This document shows positions 1 through 7,469 of a stretch of 12,660 nucleotides of DNA, piece by piece (within the stretch, counting starts at the first letter, position 1; every line of letters starts with the position of its first letter). This DNA is from Pirellulaceae bacterium (GTDB taxonomy: Bacteria > Planctomycetota > Planctomycetia > Pirellulales > Pirellulaceae), in contig JABDKS010000746.1 of NCBI GenBank assembly GCA_013002105.1, forward strand, positions 1 to 12,660, written 5' to 3'. The notes under the pieces are model-generated. The model saw only the letters and a list, made by a program, of their open reading frames with translations, did not search any database and was not told the origin of the DNA. A program made the translations under genes and the position numbers.

Positions 1-394
1 AAGCATGATGAATCTGAAGCACAACATCGCTTGAGTGGTCGTCTGAAAGTATGGTCGCAGCGAGCCCAGGGGCTTGGTGAAGATCAAACTCGACAACGGG
101 CGGGTACGAAGTATCATCGGACTTCTGCTGGCAACGAACCGTCGGAGCGATATCAGATTTGTGCCAGGCAAGCTTCTTGTCTGTCGTGCGTTTCAATGTA
201 GCTGACAACAGGTAGTGACGATCTGCTGCGGTTCGCATCGCGCGTTCAAACGAAGATTGAGCAACTCTTCCCAGAAAACGCAGGCGTACGAAAAAGATCA
301 TCGGATAAGCCCGATGGTCATCGCCGTACATGTACTCCTCGAACGGAGTCAACGGCATGGGCACCAGCGGTTGGTCTTCCCTAGAGCTACTCAT
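1..394 (-). CDS. Condensation-domain / PapA5-like acyltransferase, N-terminal part (cut by window edge)
   Basis: Reading the minus strand from an ATG at 394 gives 131 uninterrupted codons to the window edge, with no stop. The protein starts MSSSREDQPLVPMPLTPFEE, and the LTPFEEYM stretch (residues 15-22) resembles the substrate-channel start of NRPS condensation domains and PapA5/wax-ester-synthase-type acyltransferases. It continues with SFERAMRTAADRHYLLSATL (residues 48-67), the usual 'L..A...l..RHplLra' helix. The last residues are LQIHHA, so the window ends inside the HHxxxDG catalytic motif, whose second His is the general base in this superfamily. Members transfer an acyl group from a carrier thioester to an alcohol or amine. 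A good AAAGGAG sits at 410-416, but it is 15 bases from the ATG and 12 from an adjacent TTG (395-397), so the start could be either. The gene diverges from the methyltransferase-ACP gene at 640. Whether it is a stand-alone acyltransferase or the start of a larger NRPS cannot be seen. Confidence 0.8.
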   Translation of the reverse strand, partial: MSSSREDQPLVPMPLTPFEEYMYGDDHRAYPMIFFVRLRFLGRVAQSSFERAMRTAADRHYLLSATLKRTTDKKLAWHKSDIAPTVRCQQKSDDTSYPPVVEFDLHQAPGLAATILSDDHSSDVVLQIHHA

Positions 395-639
395 CAACCG
401 TATCGCCCTCTCCTTTGTTGATCGTCGCGGATACCGTGCGAATCGAAATGCCAGCTATGTGATCAAATGGTCAGTTCGCTGTCATCGCCCACATCTCGAG
501 ACGGTCAATCTTAGTCGTCCAGGGATTCGCAGCAATCGAAACGCGGAAATCCCAACATCGCCGCGTCGTCACTTGTGATTGCGGAAGTCGCGATCATAAT
601 AGATGGTTCGTTCATCATTCCTGCTCACAGCGAAATCTG
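395..639. other. Divergent intergenic region
   Basis: This 245-base stretch separates the divergently transcribed acyltransferase (minus) and the AprA-like gene (plus), so it should hold both promoters. Short open frames cross it on the plus strand, but their translations have no family-like composition and they overlap the start of the minus-strand gene. I see no clear operator palindrome. Confidence 0.6.
573..600 (+). promoter_or_regulatory. Possible sigma-70-type promoter for the plus-strand operon
   Basis: TTGTGA (573-578) and CATAAT (595-600) are separated by 16 bases. They match the -35 and -10 consensus at 4/6 and 5/6 positions. Transcription would start near 607, giving a leader of about 33 bases before the ATG at 640. 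This is a by-eye match, and planctomycete promoters are often poorly conserved. Confidence 0.35.
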
Positions 640-2859
640 ATGTTAGACATATTGAACGGATATGGACACGGATTTGTCGCCATCCCCACCATTCTCGCCT
701 GTCGTCAGACAGGTGTTTTGGATGCGTTGCACACAAACGGGAGCCTCCGTGTTGACGAATTGGCCCACAAAATCAGCGGCAACACAGGTCATTTGGCGGC
801 CGCCTTGCGACTGCTCGAAACACTTGGATGGCTCGATCGAGATGAATCGGGATCTTACTCGATCCACGTCGACGAGAATCGATACCTAGAGATACCCGGC
901 GACGCGATCGACTGGCTGCAGTTCCCGGTGGACCAATACCTGATCGGGAAATTACAACCTTCCTCGCGTCATTTTGGGACGCTCCCGAATTGGGTCGACC
1001 GTATCGAAAACTCGTGGAACGTGTCGAGCAAGGACACCGCCAAACTGCTGGACGGATTCTTTGCCGTGCCATTACTGACAGCGTTGAACCAATTAAACTG
1101 GCTCGCAGCCGACGCGGGCGACGAGCTTAGCTTTGCAGCCTCGCCCGAACCGGTGCGGGAGAAAGTCGCGTCGCTATTGAAAGGCTTGGGCTGGGCGACG
1201 CAAGCTGAACACGGTCTCGTCTTGACGGACCTCGGCGGATTTGTCAGTCAGCGCGCATTGATACTCGGAACCCTCTGCTCCTACACGCCGATGTTGTCGC
1301 AGTTGCCTGAATTACTTGCCGGGAATCCGTCGAACGTTTTTGGGCGTGATCAAGCGGGGCACGAAACGCATGTGGAACGAACATTGAATGTTGTTGCCAG
1401 TGGGTTTCAACATGAAAAATATTTCGCAGATGTCGAAGATATTATCGTTTCGATTTTTGATCAGCCGCTCGATCAACAGCCTGATTTCGTGGCCGATATG
1501 GGATGCGGTGATGGCACGTTCCTCAAACGAGTGCATCGCGTAATTGCCGAGAAAACCGCACGCGGACGAGCAGTCACCGAACGCGTCGTCCGCATGATTG
1601 GCGTGGACTTTAACGACAAGGCGTTGGAGGCTACCGACGAAACTCTGGGCGAGATACCGCACTTGGTGACAAAGGGCGACATTGGTGATCCCGACCAGTT
1701 GGCGTGTGACCTGCGTCGACAAGGGATCGAGGATTCAGAGAGCATTCTACATATCCGCTCCTTTTTGGATCACGATCGGCCCTTTGTTGAACCAAGCGAC
1801 AGCGCGGCGGTCGCCCGACGACGGCGTATTGACTATCAAGGCGTGTATGTCGACTCGAATGGCTCGGCGATCGAGCCCGCTGTAGCGGTGCAAAGTCTCG
1901 TCGAACATCTAGGACGATGGCGATCCGTTACCACCCGGCACGGACTCATCATCCTGGAAGTTCACTGCGTTCGTCCGTCGGTCGCACGAAATGTGTTGGA
2001 TCAAGGCGAGAGCCTGCACTTCGATGCTTATCACGCGTACTCCATGCAGTACCTAGTCGACGCCGACGTATTCACCATGTGCGCTGCTGAAGTGGGTTTG
2101 TTCGCCAAGCCGGACTATTTCCGCCGCTACCCAAAGACATTACCTTTTTGCAGGATTACGTTGAGCTGGTTTGAGCCGCGGAACTACACGATCCGTAATG
2201 GCGATCCACGTGATATTAACGTGATTGCGGCGTTAGGTGGATCGAGCAAACCCATCACGGATGACACTATCGAAGTTTGCCTGGAACAAGATCCTGCGAA
2301 CACATATGTCGTGGAGCAAGATGGATCGATATTGGCTGCCGCGATTTGCATTCGGACGAAGGACTCGAGTTCTAGGCTTCATGATCCGACTGGCGATGTC
2401 GTACAAATCAAAGCAATCTTGTTGGGCGACGGGATCGCACGCAAGGAAATGCACGACGAGTTGATGCAATTCGTGACCCAGCAATCATCTTTGAAGGCCG
2501 GTGTGAAAAAGGTTGTACCAAGCGACCAACTCGCTAATGATGCAGTTGATGACAACAGCGTTGCAGCAGAACCAGTGTTGTCGCACACCGCGCGCACGCT
2601 TGTCGACGACACCGTACAGTGTTTGATGGAAGGCAACGGCGAAACATTCTCGCCTCAGAAAACGTTTTACGAATTGGGGCTTGACTCATTAGATCATATG
2701 GAGCTTGTGACCACGCTCGGTAACGCGTTGGGCACGCAGTTTGACTCGAGTGTTCTGACTAGCCACAACACTCCGGAATCACTTGGCAGGTATTTGCAAA
2801 AACGCGAGCAAAAGAAATCCGGATCTATTTTCTCTTTTCTAAAACGTTCATCCAACTGA
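640..2859 (+). CDS. AprA-like methyltransferase / GNAT-like / acyl carrier protein fusion (polyketide starter-unit loading module)
   Basis: The product is 739 residues with several parts. Residues 5-75 and 137-215 are two winged-helix-like blocks that resemble each other (GHGFVAIPTILACRQTGVL and LDGFFAVPLLTALNQLNWL). A class I SAM methyltransferase follows, with motif I VADMGCGDGTFL (284-295), an acidic residue D323 in GVDFND, then HIRSFLDHDRP (371-381) and HFDAYHAYSMQYLVD (460-474). These last two blocks are typical of the AprA/MT1-type family, in which AprA MT1 is known to be a mononuclear-iron enzyme that C-methylates malonyl-ACP. Residues 515-627 look like a GNAT fold (YTIRNGDPRDINVIAAL, then VVEQDGSILAAAI), but the acyl-CoA motif Q/RxxGxG/A is degraded (LGDGIA, L595 in place of Q/R), suggesting a pseudo-GNAT. 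A carrier domain follows (about 650-720) with phosphopantetheine serine S683 in LGLDSLDHMEL. No ketosynthase or acyltransferase domain is present. The inferred role is to build a methylated malonyl-derived starter on its own ACP. The ATG at 640 has no Shine-Dalgarno sequence, but the family homology begins there. Confidence 0.85.
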   Translation: MLDILNGYGHGFVAIPTILACRQTGVLDALHTNGSLRVDELAHKISGNTGHLAAALRLLETLGWLDRDESGSYSIHVDENRYLEIPGDAIDWLQFPVDQYLIGKLQPSSRHFGTLPNWVDRIENSWNVSSKDTAKLLDGFFAVPLLTALNQLNWLAADAGDELSFAASPEPVREKVASLLKGLGWATQAEHGLVLTDLGGFVSQRALILGTLCSYTPMLSQLPELLAGNPSNVFGRDQAGHETHVERTLNVVASGFQHEKYFADVEDIIVSIFDQPLDQQPDFVADMGCGDGTFLKRVHRVIAEKTARGRAVTERVVRMIGVDFNDKALEATDETLGEIPHLVTKGDIGDPDQLACDLRRQGIEDSESILHIRSFLDHDRPFVEPSDSAAVARRRRIDYQGVYVDSNGSAIEPAVAVQSLVEHLGRWRSVTTRHGLIILEVHCVRPSVARNVLDQGESLHFDAYHAYSMQYLVDADVFTMCAAEVGLFAKPDYFRRYPKTLPFCRITLSWFEPRNYTIRNGDPRDINVIAALGGSSKPITDDTIEVCLEQDPANTYVVEQDGSILAAAICIRTKDSSSRLHDPTGDVVQIKAILLGDGIARKEMHDELMQFVTQQSSLKAGVKKVVPSDQLANDAVDDNSVAAEPVLSHTARTLVDDTVQCLMEGNGETFSPQKTFYELGLDSLDHMELVTTLGNALGTQFDSSVLTSHNTPESLGRYLQKREQKKSGSIFSFLKRSSN

Positions 2860-2878
2860 GTATTGCCGTTTTGCGCTT

Positions 2879-3982
2879 ATGGAGAAATCAATCTCGCCCG
2901 CTGCAGTTTCCAAGTGTGTCGCCAGCACGCCGTTAACCGACGAGCTACGACAGATTTCGGCCGTGCAGCAATTGCAGCCGAGAATCGACTCGCTCGTCGA
3001 GTTCTACGTCAGTCGTGCCCTCCATCGCGTTGGTATTGATGCCACACAGTTTTGCAGCTTGAGCGACGTGCAAGCCCGTCGTGACAGTCTTCGTTCACTC
3101 GGAGTTCCGCCGTCCAAATCCTGGTGGATTCAACTCTTGGCGTCAATTTCTCAATCGGCAGTTACCGATCCCGCGATCGACCTACACACGGACATCTCAG
3201 CACTGAAATATCTGCAAGACAGACTGCCATTTTATAGCATCGAACTGTCGCTGATCGAGCGTGTGGGGCAACGCCTGGACGAATTGATCAAGTCCGAGGG
3301 AACATCGGCAATCATTCAAACACTGTTCTGTGACGATGTCATGTCGCGATGGTACACCAACAGTGTGACCTACAACGTCTTCAATAAACTATCGCGTGAA
3401 ACGATTCGCTTCGTGCTATCGCAAATCGACCGGCCGCTACGGGTCATCGAAGTTGGTGCGGGAACGGGCGGTCTGACGGCAAACTTGCTTGACCTCTTTC
3501 CATCTGACAGCACCGACTATGCGTTCACAGATGTCGGTGCATTTTTTCTTAGATCAGGCCGACGACGATTCGCGGACTATTCCTTTGTCAATTTCCGTCG
3601 ACTGGATTTGGAACAACCTTGTCACGAGCAGGGATTCCAAGTTGGTTCCTGTGATCTGGTGATTGCTAACAATGTGATCCATGACACCAAGAACGTGGCG
3701 TTCACGCTCAGGAATCTGGCAGACACCCTTGCACCGGGTGGAATGTTGCTGATGGTCGAATTAACAGATCCACAATCGTGGTGGCACATGTGCTTCGGTT
3801 CGCTGGAGGGTTGGTGGCGCTTTAAGTCGGATCCTAGCGACTCGCGAACCGATTTGATGCTGCTCAAACGCGAACAATGGATCAAACGTTTGGACCAATC
3901 GGGCTTTGTCGAAACGACTGTGATTTCAGATCAGTTGCCCAGCGACTTTGCAAATCGACTTTTCCTCAGTCAGACCGCCTAA
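2879..3982 (+). CDS. Stand-alone polyketide-type C-methyltransferase (AprA MT2-like candidate)
   Basis: This 367-residue SAM-dependent methyltransferase resembles the C-methyltransferase domains embedded in type I PKSs. After a helical N-terminal half (about 1-180) come motif I VIEVGAGTGG (189-198), YAFTDVG (214-220) with the motif II acid, LDLEQP (242-247), DLVIANNVIHDT (259-270), LAPGGMLLMVELT (284-296) and the hallmark GSLEGWWRF (307-315). H268 (the 'NVLHAT' His of PKS methyltransferases) and E294 correspond to the catalytic His-Glu pair described for that family. These domains methylate the alpha carbon of carrier-bound acyl chains. It starts 19 bases after the MT-ACP gene, so the two are almost certainly co-transcribed, and its natural substrate would be the acyl group on S683 of that ACP. 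In AprA a second, differently sequenced methyltransferase (MT2) sits after the pseudo-GNAT; here the equivalent would be a separate protein. The match to MT2 specifically, rather than to PKS methyltransferases in general, is inferred. Confidence 0.85.
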   Translation: MEKSISPAAVSKCVASTPLTDELRQISAVQQLQPRIDSLVEFYVSRALHRVGIDATQFCSLSDVQARRDSLRSLGVPPSKSWWIQLLASISQSAVTDPAIDLHTDISALKYLQDRLPFYSIELSLIERVGQRLDELIKSEGTSAIIQTLFCDDVMSRWYTNSVTYNVFNKLSRETIRFVLSQIDRPLRVIEVGAGTGGLTANLLDLFPSDSTDYAFTDVGAFFLRSGRRRFADYSFVNFRRLDLEQPCHEQGFQVGSCDLVIANNVIHDTKNVAFTLRNLADTLAPGGMLLMVELTDPQSWWHMCFGSLEGWWRFKSDPSDSRTDLMLLKREQWIKRLDQSGFVETTVISDQLPSDFANRLFLSQTA

Positions 3983-4014
3983 GCACTACTTTCGCCAGAT
4001 CAGAGTACGCCATC

Positions 4015-5268
4015 GTGAACCTCGCTGCATCAATTCTTTTCTGGCTACTGATGGGATTAGCCGCAGCCCAGGCGTTGCTCGTTTTTCGGTTCGTGATCGC
4101 ATTGCTTCGTTGGAAAAGACGGTTAGTCGACGACGTTCAGGCGCCCAATGCGTCCGTGATCCTTTGTCTTCGTGGCGGCGATCCATTTCTGGCCGACTGT
4201 ATCAAGGGACTTTTGTCGCAGGACTATCCCAATTTCCAGGTGCATGTCGTTGTCGATCACAAAGACGATCCGGCGAATTCAATTCTGCATTCATTATTGC
4301 CGAAACATGACTCAGGCGACGTGACGATTCACTATCTCGACCCCTCAGTGGAAACGTGCAGCCTGAAATGCAGTAGCGTCGTCCAAGCCGTTCGTACCTT
4401 GGATCGCTCTTGCGAATTTATTGCGCAGTTAGATGCGGACACGGTCCCGCATCGGACATGGCTTCGGGAATTGGCAACCGCATTGGCAGATGACCGCGTG
4501 GGTGCGGCATCGGGAAATCGCTGGTACATGCCTCAAAGTGTCACGGTGGGATCGATGGTCCGCTATGTTTGGAATGCAGCTGCTGTTGTGCAAATGCATT
4601 CCTACGAAATCGCCTGGGGCGGTACACTTGCCGTGAAGATGCGGGTATTGAGAGAGACAAACTTGTTGGACAAGTGGAGTACCGCGTTTTGCGAAGACAC
4701 AATGTTGTTCACGTTTTTGCGCAACGAGAATCTGCGGGTCGCGTTCGTCCCTTCGCTGATGATGGTGAATCGAGAGAGCTGTGACCTGGGAGGATTTTTC
4801 CGCTGGGTATGTCGACAGTTGCTAACCGCAAAACTCTATCATCCGGCTTGGTTAGCTGTCCTCGGCCACGGAATTATTACGACCGTCGTGCCAGTGTTTA
4901 CACTTTTGCTGCTAATCGGAGCAGCTCTCGTTGGTAATGCAACTGCCGCCATCTGGCTCTTCGCAGCGCTAGCCTGTTACCAACTGGCGATCACCGTCAT
5001 TCTGCTACCGATGGAGTATGCGATTCGCAAAATCGTATCGTCGCGCGGCGAGCAAAAGGACTGGATGGGCGTCGGAGGTGTTTGTTTGTTTTTGGCCGCC
5101 GTTCCATTGACACAACTTGTGTATGCCGCAGCATTATGGTCAACCTCTCGACTGCGGTCGGTCATTTGGCGAGGCATTCGTTACGATATCGCAGGCCCAT
5201 GGAATATCAAACGTGGAGCCTATCGCCCCTACCAGTCGAATGCCGAAGACGGTTCGAGCTCAATCTGA
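4015..5268 (+). CDS. Membrane glycosyltransferase family 2 (ceramide glucosyltransferase/HpnI-like), copy 1
   Basis: The product is 417 residues from the GTG at 4015. A longer reading from 3877 would overlap the upstream gene by 106 bases and add an unrelated 46 residues. The GTG lies 33 bases after the preceding stop and begins directly with a membrane helix (residues 4-31). The cytosolic catalytic domain has ASVILCLRGGDPFL (46-59), D81 in VVVDHKDD, the metal-binding D140-A-D142, WGGTLAVK (201-208), the catalytic-base pair E227-D228 (FCEDTM) and FFRWVCRQ (261-268), the counterpart of the (Q/R)xxRW block. Three hydrophobic segments follow (about 282-304, 310-335, 353-376), then WRGIRYDIAG (385-394), typical of lipid-modifying GT2 enzymes. 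It should transfer a sugar from a nucleotide sugar to a lipid or polyketide acceptor at the inner face of the membrane. All expected catalytic residues are present. The sugar and acceptor are unknown; HpnI-like hopanoid modification is an alternative. Confidence 0.85.
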   Translation: MNLAASILFWLLMGLAAAQALLVFRFVIALLRWKRRLVDDVQAPNASVILCLRGGDPFLADCIKGLLSQDYPNFQVHVVVDHKDDPANSILHSLLPKHDSGDVTIHYLDPSVETCSLKCSSVVQAVRTLDRSCEFIAQLDADTVPHRTWLRELATALADDRVGAASGNRWYMPQSVTVGSMVRYVWNAAAVVQMHSYEIAWGGTLAVKMRVLRETNLLDKWSTAFCEDTMLFTFLRNENLRVAFVPSLMMVNRESCDLGGFFRWVCRQLLTAKLYHPAWLAVLGHGIITTVVPVFTLLLLIGAALVGNATAAIWLFAALACYQLAITVILLPMEYAIRKIVSSRGEQKDWMGVGGVCLFLAAVPLTQLVYAAALWSTSRLRSVIWRGIRYDIAGPWNIKRGAYRPYQSNAEDGSSSI

Positions 5269-5369
5269 TCGTCGGCGGATGTCCCAGCCTCGCAATCCTG
5301 ATTCGATTCAAGGCTAAATTGAATTATAGTCGCACTTAGCCGATTTCCCGAACCGACAACGACTTTGCC

Positions 5370-6188
5370 ATGGACAAAATCGATACAAGTGGACTGACCA
5401 AGGCGCAGGCTACGTTGCTGATGCCGCTGTGGTCACGCGCGGTTGAAAGTCGCAACGATCAGCCGTTGGTGCGAGACAACAAGGCACAAGAGATTGTTGG
5501 TCGGTTGGATTTTGATTTCAACACGTTTCAAAAACGATCGGTTCCCGCGTTGGACTACAACCTACGTGCCAGCGTGATTGATCAACTATCAACAGAGTTT
5601 CTCAGCGCCAACGAGCAATCGACTGTTGTCGAGATTGGGGTTGGATTGGATACCCGATTGGAGCGATTGGACGATGGCCGCACGGTCTGGGTCGAGTTGG
5701 ACCTTCCCGATGCGATGGCAATGCGGAAGCGTTTCTTTGATCCAGATCGCAGACGGGTGATGATCAGCGGTTCGCTCTTGGACGAAGGATGGTTGGATCA
5801 AATCGATCAACATCGCAACGGACCGATTCTATTTATCGCGGAAGGGGTTTTTTACTTTTTCGATGAATCGCAGATTCGTAATTTGCTTTCCCGTTTGGTC
5901 GATCGGTTTCCCGGTTCAAGCCTGATATTCGATGCCCAGTCACCGTTCTTCTTGTTCGTCTCCAATATCAGGCATCCGCTCCAGGACTCGAGGCTTCGCT
6001 TTAGCCTGGGCAAGGTTGGTCGCATCGAATCCTGGGATCCCAGGCTCACGGTACAGAAATACGTTGGCTTTGGCGACGCGCCGTACTACGACGCGGGCAT
6101 GCACCGCGTCTCTCCTTTGCGTCGCTGGGGCCGTCGGCTAATTCCCCCCGTCCGGCATCTTTTCAAAATCGTGCAGGTCGGTTGGTGA
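5370..6188 (+). CDS. Leucine carboxyl methyltransferase / TcmP-like SAM O-methyltransferase
   Basis: This 272-residue protein matches the PPM1/LCMT family along its length. It has LTKAQATLLMPLWSRAVES (9-27), which carries the conserved Arg R23, and DFDFNTF (47-53). Next come R65 (YNLRAS), the SAM motif VVEIGVGLDTRLERL (86-100), WVELDLPDA (107-115), ILFIAEGVFYFF (153-164) with the 'AEG' signature, and LIFDAQSP (185-192). Family members methylate carboxylates or hydroxyls; in natural-product clusters the TcmP type forms methyl esters on polyketides. Here it lies between two paralogous glycosyltransferases, so it may methylate the free carboxylate or a sugar hydroxyl of the shared product. The 101-base gap upstream (5269-5369) is the largest in the run and contains a TATAGT (5325-5330) with only a weak -35 match, so an internal promoter is possible but unproven. 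The next gene starts 5 bases after this stop. Confidence 0.85.
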   Translation: MDKIDTSGLTKAQATLLMPLWSRAVESRNDQPLVRDNKAQEIVGRLDFDFNTFQKRSVPALDYNLRASVIDQLSTEFLSANEQSTVVEIGVGLDTRLERLDDGRTVWVELDLPDAMAMRKRFFDPDRRRVMISGSLLDEGWLDQIDQHRNGPILFIAEGVFYFFDESQIRNLLSRLVDRFPGSSLIFDAQSPFFLFVSNIRHPLQDSRLRFSLGKVGRIESWDPRLTVQKYVGFGDAPYYDAGMHRVSPLRRWGRRLIPPVRHLFKIVQVGW

Positions 6189-6193
6189 CTCCC

Positions 6194-7447
6194 ATGTTCG
6201 TCCTAGCCTGTATCGCACTGGGTCTCTGCATTGTGTTGACGAGCCAATGCGTTGTGGTTGCCGCATTCTTGTGGAAAATGCATCGCAATGTTCGCCCCTT
6301 GCCGTCCGAAACTCGCCAAGCCAAAGCGGCAGTTATTCTGGCACTACGCGGTCCCGACCCGTTCTTGGACGTTTGTTTGCGGAGTCTGTTGGCGCAACAG
6401 TACGACAACTACACCATTTTTTTGGTGGTCGACAGCGACCGAGATCCCGTTCTCCGGGACATAGAGCGCGCCTTGGGCGACGCGCAAGCTGACGACGTAG
6501 TTGTTTCGATCCTGCAGGATCCTTTGCACACTTGCAGCCTCAAGTGCAGCGCGCTGATCCAGGCAGTGCGCAATTTGGACGCGTCTTACGAGGTCGTTGC
6601 GTTTCTCGATGGCGATGCGATTCCACATTCGACCTGGCTTCTCGAACTTGTTGCTCCGCTACAAGACCCCAATGTTGGCGTTACCTATGGGAATCGCTGG
6701 TACGTGCCAACCACGTTGGGTTGGGGCGACTGGGTGCGGTACTGTTGGAATGTAGGCGCTGTCATCCAAGTCTGGCTCAACGATATCATCTGGGCGGGAA
6801 GCATGGCGCTGCGTGTCGACACCATCGATCGGATCGGCTTGCTCGATGCATGGAGCAAGGCATTGTCCGTAGACGCGACTGTACATCGCCAACTGCGTCA
6901 ACACGACTACCAGATTCGTTTTATTCCGAGCGTCATCATGGTCAATCGCGAGGCGATCTCGCTCCCTCGCTTTCTTGCCTGGGTGCAGCGGCAAATGATT
7001 GCGTCCAAATCATGCGGATCCAGTTGGCGGTTGGTTGGGTTCCACGCGATCAATCTGGCAGCGACGCAGCTACTTGCATTGACCGTCGTCCTCGTGGGAA
7101 TTCTTACCGCCGACTCAGTCGCGGTCGTGCTGGCGGGAGCCGGCTTGGGACTCTATTGGGGTTCGTCACTATTGTCGATTCTGTGCACGGAATGGGAGAT
7201 GCGACGAATGATATACGTTGGCGGAGAAGTTGTGCGTTGGCCTCGCAGAGCAAGTCTTAAACTGATCCCCGGAATGTTGCTGACTCAGGTTGTTTATCCT
7301 TACGCATTGAGTGGTGCTCTTTTTCGCAACCGTATTCAATGGCGCGGCATCGAGTACGACGTTCGCGGCGTGGGCGACGTCGTAATGAGAGACTACCATC
7401 CCTATATCGACTCCGCGCAAGCACACGTTTCCGAATCGATCGTCTGA
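6194..7447 (+). CDS. Membrane glycosyltransferase family 2, paralogous copy 2 with altered catalytic motifs
   Basis: The product is 417 residues from the ATG at 6194, the same length as the copy at 4015. In-frame TTG (6182) and GTG (6185) codons are possible but would overlap the upstream stop. The order of features matches copy 1: an N-terminal membrane helix (2-27), AVILALRGPDPFL (46-58), D80 in LVVDSDRD, D139-G-D141 in FLDGDAIPHSTWL, HTCSLKCSALIQAVRNLD (112-129, nearly identical to copy 1), GNRWYVP (166-172), membrane segments (about 284-303, 308-331, 357-376) and WRGIEYDVRG (383-392). Two catalytic positions differ. The base pair ED of copy 1 is V226-D227, and the RW of copy 1 is A262-W263. 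The aspartates survive, so it may still be active, perhaps on a different acceptor, or may act as a partner subunit. It is 22 bases upstream of the SDR gene. The pair clearly arose by duplication. Confidence 0.83.
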   Translation: MFVLACIALGLCIVLTSQCVVVAAFLWKMHRNVRPLPSETRQAKAAVILALRGPDPFLDVCLRSLLAQQYDNYTIFLVVDSDRDPVLRDIERALGDAQADDVVVSILQDPLHTCSLKCSALIQAVRNLDASYEVVAFLDGDAIPHSTWLLELVAPLQDPNVGVTYGNRWYVPTTLGWGDWVRYCWNVGAVIQVWLNDIIWAGSMALRVDTIDRIGLLDAWSKALSVDATVHRQLRQHDYQIRFIPSVIMVNREAISLPRFLAWVQRQMIASKSCGSSWRLVGFHAINLAATQLLALTVVLVGILTADSVAVVLAGAGLGLYWGSSLLSILCTEWEMRRMIYVGGEVVRWPRRASLKLIPGMLLTQVVYPYALSGALFRNRIQWRGIEYDVRGVGDVVMRDYHPYIDSAQAHVSESIV

Positions 7448-7469
7448 ACTTCAACGACTGACCCATTGA

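Noticed and set aside
330..578. 82-codon plus-strand open frame in the divergent region
   Set aside because: It overlaps the start of the minus-strand acyltransferase, which has clear family sequence. Its own translation has no motif and no ribosome binding site.
3877..4014. Upstream extension of the first glycosyltransferase
   Set aside because: The extra 46 residues are the out-of-frame reading of the methyltransferase C-terminus. The GTG at 4015 gives a membrane-helix start and the same 417-residue length as the paralogue.
6532..7260. 242-codon plus-strand open frame
   Set aside because: It lies wholly inside the second glycosyltransferase in another frame, and its Arg/Ser/Cys-rich translation is typical of a shadow frame.
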